Source of the DNA: JAQIBY01 sp051747965
GTDB lineage: Bacteria > Bacteroidota > Bacteroidia > Bacteroidales > ML635J-15
Assembly: GCA_051747965.1 (NCBI GenBank)
Contig: JBNJGS010000001.1
Location: 41,422 to 105,421 of the forward strand
DNA: 64,000 nt
Direction: 5' to 3'
The first letter of the stretch is position 1; each line of letters starts with the position of its first letter. The notes under the pieces are model-generated. The model was not told the DNA's origin and did not search any database. It worked only from the letters and a program-made list of their open reading frames with translations. The translations under genes were made by a program, and so were the position numbers. Below, in pieces: positions 60,149 to 64,000 of this stretch.

Positions 60149-63100
60149 CTAATAAACAACAGTTACAACACCTGATTTTGGTTTGCTTCCATTGTTCAGG
60201 TTAATAATGTAAATATAGCTTCCCGTTGGTACTTTTTTCCCATCTGTGGTTGTACCATCCCATGGTTCCTCACCGGGCTGAGCTTCATAAAGCACCTGGC
60301 CCCAGCGGTTAAATACCTGCACATGATAATTCCTGAAGAGATGGAGGTTTTCAATTATCCAGGTATCATTGTTATCATCACCGTTGGGAGTAAAAGCATC
60401 AGGGATTCTCAGGCATTCTTCGGGGACATCCATCAGTGCTATGGTTTCCAGGTCATACTCACAGCCATGGGCATCCGTCACAAGAATATCATAATTGCCT
60501 TCATACAAATCATCGAAATACGGTAAGCTTGCGGTGGCATTTTCCCAGAAATATGTATATGGTTCTGTTCCACCATTAACTTCCAGTTCGATATAGCCAT
60601 CATTGTTACCAATACAAGAGGGATTATTGGAAAAATAATCAACTTCTATTGGTGCTGGTTGGGTTATCATCAGGCTGGTATCGATACGACAGGCATTTTC
60701 ATCATGGACGGTGAGCTGATAGAATCCTTCCGGCAAATCATTTATGGAATTATCATCAGAAGTAGCTCCATCCGCATTCCATTCATAATGATAGGGAGCC
60801 GTTCCTCCTTCTACACCGGCTGCCAGTCTGCCATCTCTGTATCCATAACAAGTGATATCTTGTTTTTCAACATCAAGCTTCAGGGGGCTGTCAGGTTGAC
60901 CGATATATACACTGTCAATAACTTCACAACCATGTAAATCAGAAACATCAACATAGTACCATCCGGCACTCAGATTTTCCTGAGATTCACCGTTACCCAA
61001 ATCTTCCCAAATAAAAGAATACGGCTCAGTTCCACCCTGAGCAGTAAGCTCAACAGCTCCGTCAGAGCCATTGTAGCAATTAACAGGATCGACAGAGAAG
61101 TTTGTAATTATGGGCGCAGGTTCCACCACAACATGAGATCTGACACCTGAACAACCCAAAGCATCGTTTACTTCAACCGTATAACTGCCTGCCCCAAGGT
61201 TATCAATCTGTGAACCTGAGCTGTTTGTTGTTGGCCAGTAATACTCTACATCACCCATAGCATCTGAACAATGGGCATTCAGAATCGCATTTTCTTCACC
61301 GTAACAGGTAATGGGATTCATCTCGGAAATACTTATTGACAGACTACCCTGCGTACCAACAAACAAGGATGTTTGTGCTGAACATCCTTCAGCATCTTCA
61401 ACCACTACAGTATAAACGCCCTGTCCAAGTCCACTCTGATGATCGCCTGTTGCTGTCAGGTCATGACTCCATGAGTATGAATAACCCCCATTTCCTCCGG
61501 AAACACTGACTCCACAGGCACCGGGATTGATACCACAGAGCACCGGTGTAACCGATTCTTCCAGTTCCAGTGGATCCGGCTCGGTGATTATGACCTGCTC
61601 TGTGTATTCACATCCATTGGCATCGGTGATATCTACTGTATAGGTACCAGCCGTGGCATTGTCCAGCATCGGCAAATTACCCATGCCACCTGACCAGGAA
61701 AAATCATATCCGGGCGTACCACCGGAGGGCGTAATGCTTGCTGATCCATCTGCACCATTGTGACAGGTCACATTCGACTGGCTTGTGATGCTTCCGCCCA
61801 ACTCCGAAGGCTCTGAAATATCCACAGTGGCAATGGCCGTGCATCCCTGACCGTCACTTACAATCACTTCATAGCTGCCGGCACACAAATTATCCGCAGT
61901 GGATGTAGACTGACCTGCTGCATCGTTCCAACTGTAACTGTAGCTACTGTCTCCGCCTCCGGCAATTACCGTGGCAGATCCGTTACATTCTCCGTAACAA
62001 AGTACATCACTGCTCGCACTGATGGATGCCGTTACTACCGGGTTTTCTTCTATGGTAACCGTAGCTGTCTCTGTGCAACCATTGCCATCGCTTACCTCCA
62101 CAGTGTATGTGCCGGCACTCAGGTTCGTCGCTGCAGCGGTGGTCTGGCCTGAAGAATCATCCCACAAATAGCTGTACGTACCGCTACCGGTACCGCCTCC
62201 GGCAACAACTGTGGCCTCGCCATCAGATCCGCCGTTACAGGTGACATCTGTGCTTGTGCTTATGCTCGCTGTCACGGCTGGATTTTCATCGATGGTGACT
62301 GTGGCTGTCTCTGTGCAACCATTGCCATCGCTTACTTCTACAGTGTAGGTATCGGCACTCAGATTCGTCGCTGTTGACGTGGTCTGACCTGAAGAATCGT
62401 CCCACAGGTAAGTGTATGATCCGGTTCCTCCACCGGCTGTTACGGTAGCCTCGCCATCAGATCCGCCGTTACAGGTAACATCCGTGCTTGAGGTAATGCT
62501 TGCTGTTACAGCCGGATTCTCACTGATGGTTACCGTGGCCGTTTCGGCGCAGCCGTTACCATCTGTTACTTCAACTGTGTAGGTATTCGCTGGCAGGCCG
62601 CTTGCGGTTGCAGTGGTTTGTCCTGAGGGATCATCCCACAGGTAAGTATATGAACCTGTTCCACCACCGGCTGTGACGGTAGCTTCTCCGTCTGAACCAC
62701 CATTACAGCTTACATCTGTGCTTGAGCTTATTGCTGCTGTGACAGCCGGGTTTTCATCAATGGTTATGCTTGCTGTTTCACTGCAGCCGTTACCATCGCT
62801 CACTTCTACAGTGTAGGTATCGGCACTCAGATTAGACGCTGTGGATGTAGTCTGGCCTGAAGAATCGTCCCACAGGTAGGTGTATGAACCCGTTCCACCG
62901 CCGGCTGTTACCGTGGCTTCGCCGTCTGAGCCTCCGTTACAGCTCACATCACTGCTTGAGCTTATGCTCGCTGTCAAAGCAGGATTTTCGCTGATGGTGA
63001 CTGTGGCTGTTTCGCTGCAGCCGTTGCCATCGCTTACTTCTACAGTATAATCTCCTGCACTCAGGTTTGTCGCTGTTGCGGTGGTCTGAAGCATCGCATC

Positions 63101-64000
63101 ATCCCACTGGTATGTGTAGCTGCCTGTTCCGCCGCCGGCGCTCACTGTGGCCTCACCGTCGCTGCCGCCGTTACAACTAACATCGCTGCTTGTGCTGATG
63201 CTTGCCGTAACTGCAGGATTTTCCAGGATGTTTACACTGGCCGTGGCTACACAGCCATTGCCATCGCTGACTTCTACGCTATAGCTACCGGCTGGCAGGT
63301 TGCTCGCCGTTGCGGTGGTCTGGTTCAGCGCATCGTCCCACTGGTAGCTGTATGTACCATCGCCACCACCGGGGGTTACCGTTGCTGAGCCATCTGTACC
63401 TCCATGGCATGTGACATCGCTGCTGCTGCTTATCGTTGCACTCATGGCCGGGTTTTCATTGATGGTCACGCTTGTTGTTGCACTACAGCCATTTCCGTCG
63501 GTTACGGTAACGCCATGCGTGCCGGCACAAAGGTTTATCGCGGTAAGGCCTGCCTGACCATCGTCCCATATCTGATCAAAACTGCCTGTACCTCCACCCG
63601 CTGTAATTGTCGCTTCGCCATCGCAGTCGCCATTACAGGTAACATCTTCTGTGCTGGCTATGCTCACGCTTACGGCCGGATTCTCATTGATGGTGATACT
63701 GGCTGTCTCCTGTGCGCCATTGGCATCTTCCACAGTCACCTGATAGGTGCCTGCGCAAAGGTCTATCGCTGTCTGGGTGGTTTGTCCATCACTCCAGTCA
63801 TAGTTATACGGGCCAACTCCTCCTGTAGCAGTTACTGTTGATTCTCCGTCGCAATCGCCGTTACAGGTAACATCGCTTCCAACAATGCTCAGAGACAGGG
63901 CAGCTGGTTCGCTTATGTTTACATTTGCTGTGGCACTGCAGCCGTTGCTATCGTATACCGTTACAATGTAACTGCCGGCACATAAACCGGTGGCTGTTGC
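60149..64000 (-). CDS. SprB-repeat giant adhesin with T9SS type B sorting domain (N-terminus beyond window)
   Basis: The visible 1283 residues are the C-terminal part of a larger protein; the frame stays open to the window edge, so the start is outside. It is made of about fifteen full SprB-type repeats of roughly 78 residues (CNGGSDGEATVTAGGGTGSYTY is cut here to CNGGSDGEATV), the first nine or so being very alike and the last five or six diverged. A type B sorting domain ends it (AFTPNGDDNNDTWIIEN, VFNRWGQVLYEAQ). SprB itself is the mobile gliding adhesin of Flavobacterium. The protein is very acidic and Ser/Thr/Gly-rich. Its last 450 residues are collinear with the end of the neighbouring giant protein. 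Confidence 0.9.
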   Translation of the reverse strand, partial: ATATGLCAGSYIVTVYDSNGCSATANVNISEPAALSLSIVGSDVTCNGDCDGESTVTATGGVGPYNYDWSDGQTTQTAIDLCAGTYQVTVEDANGAQETASITINENPAVSVSIASTEDVTCNGDCDGEATITAGGGTGSFDQIWDDGQAGLTAINLCAGTHGVTVTDGNGCSATTSVTINENPAMSATISSSSDVTCHGGTDGSATVTPGGGDGTYSYQWDDALNQTTATASNLPAGSYSVEVSDGNGCVATASVNILENPAVTASISTSSDVSCNGGSDGEATVSAGGGTGSYTYQWDDAMLQTTATATNLSAGDYTVEVSDGNGCSETATVTISENPALTASISSSSDVSCNGGSDGEATVTAGGGTGSYTYLWDDSSGQTTSTASNLSADTYTVEVSDGNGCSETASITIDENPAVTAAISSSTDVSCNGGSDGEATVTAGGGTGSYTYLWDDPSGQTTATASGLPANTYTVEVTDGNGCAETATVTISENPAVTASITSSTDVTCNGGSDGEATVTAGGGTGSYTYLWDDSSGQTTSTATNLSADTYTVEVSDGNGCTETATVTIDENPAVTASISTSTDVTCNGGSDGEATVVAGGGTGSGTYSYLWDDSSGQTTAAATNLSAGTYTVEVSDGNGCTETATVTIEENPVVTASISASSDVLCYGECNGSATVIAGGGDSSYSYSWNDAAGQSTSTADNLCAGSYEVIVSDGQGCTAIATVDISEPSELGGSITSQSNVTCHNGADGSASITPSGGTPGYDFSWSGGMGNLPMLDNATAGTYTVDITDANGCEYTEQVIITEPDPLELEESVTPVLCGINPGACGVSVSGGNGGYSYSWSHDLTATGDHQSGLGQGVYTVVVEDAEGCSAQTSLFVGTQGSLSISISEMNPITCYGEENAILNAHCSDAMGDVEYYWPTTNSSGSQIDNLGAGSYTVEVNDALGCSGVRSHVVVEPAPIITNFSVDPVNCYNGSDGAVELTAQGGTEPYSFIWEDLGNGESQENLSAGWYYVDVSDLHGCEVIDSVYIGQPDSPLKLDVEKQDITCYGYRDGRLAAGVEGGTAPYHYEWNADGATSDDNSINDLPEGFYQLTVHDENACRIDTSLMITQPAPIEVDYFSNNPSCIGNNDGYIELEVNGGTEPYTYFWENATASLPYFDDLYEGNYDILVTDAHGCEYDLETIALMDVPEECLRIPDAFTPNGDDNNDTWIIENLHLFRNYHVQVFNRWGQVLYEAQPGEEPWDGTTTDGKKVPTGSYIYIINLNNGSKPKSGVVTVVY
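62030..63460 (-). repeat. Tandem 234-bp repeats within the giant adhesin gene
   Basis: About six consecutive coding units, roughly 234 bases apart (equivalent points near 62030, 62270, 62504, 62738, 62972 and 63206), are closely alike at the DNA level, e.g. around CTGTTTCGCTGCAGCC and GAATCATCCCACA. One unit has six extra bases. The more distal units on each side are more diverged. Confidence 0.85.

Noticed and set aside
62030..63460. Regular repeats considered as a CRISPR array
   Set aside because: Units are 234 bases long, in frame, and encode SprB-type protein repeats with no spacers.
1..64000. tRNA, rRNA, insertion sequences, prophage or integrase genes
   Set aside because: No cloverleaf, rRNA stretch, transposase or integrase motif was recognised in the window.

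Overview
The window is typical Bacteroidota chromosome. Evidence: a MurF-alanine racemase fusion, type IX secretion (T9SS) sorting domains of both A and B types, a PorT homologue, a PorP/SprF protein paired with a TPR/OmpA lipid-less outer-membrane partner, a lipoprotein-type Omp85 (TamL-like), a TonB receptor, and promoters with the phylum's -7 box TAnnTTTG. Rex, an [FeFe]-hydrogenase-type operon, a two-subunit 2-oxoacid:ferredoxin oxidoreductase and two superoxide dismutases together point to a fermentative, probably aerotolerant anaerobe, perhaps Bacteroidales/Marinilabiliales-like. Genus cannot be told from this sequence. I see no rRNA, tRNA, CRISPR array, insertion sequence or prophage.

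Layout. 0-3.5 kb (+): end of thymidine kinase, murF-alr fusion, a WaaE-like glycosyltransferase. 3.6-5.6 kb (+): secreted T9SS type A protein. 5.7-16.3 kb (-): one long co-directional run, read from 16.3 kb downwards: NuoE-like, NuoF-like and M3-type [FeFe]-hydrogenase-like subunits, a second H-cluster protein fused to a histidine kinase, a stand-alone receiver, a receiver-kinase hybrid, Rex, a RibF-like FAD synthetase, then UDP-glucose dehydrogenase. 16.4-24.7 kb: ECF sigma factor (+), OmpA/TPR protein and PorP/SprF (-), and a divergent PKD adhesin with a type B sorting domain (+). 24.8-27.6 kb (-): MmcQ/YjbR protein, SUMF1-like lipoprotein, glycerol kinase. 27.7-31.1 kb (-): radical SAM, two NifX/ORP-like proteins and two ferredoxin-containing MinD ATPases. 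31.3-41.7 kb: dnaX, TrmH-family methyltransferase, TamL, small zinc-ribbon protein, FAD dehydrogenase, porT, TonB receptor. 41.8-47.6 kb (+): rplU-rpmA, then serS, lipoprotein, TPR protein, EamA transporter and ruvC. 48-50.9 kb (+): korAB. 51-54 kb (+): two related small lipoproteins, a GC-rich 108-bp inverted repeat, a lipoprotein SOD and a cytosolic SOD. 54-64 kb (-): two giant T9SS type B adhesins, the second cut by the window edge.

The most interesting system is the 8.0-16.3 kb operon. Both H-cluster proteins keep the four cysteines that hold the H-cluster [4Fe-4S] subcluster, but both have lost the proton-transfer cysteine next to the first ligand (Ser in one, Asp in the other). One of them is built directly into a histidine kinase. 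The operon ends with rex and begins with a near-consensus Rex operator. This looks like a NAD(H)/H2-linked redox-sensing module with its own feedback, rather than a plain hydrogen-evolving hydrogenase. Other notable items are a degenerate riboflavin kinase domain in the RibF-like protein, back-to-back promoters between the PorP/SprF operon and its likely adhesin substrate, an ORP-like MinD/NifX cluster, and a PerR-like box at the SOD pair.
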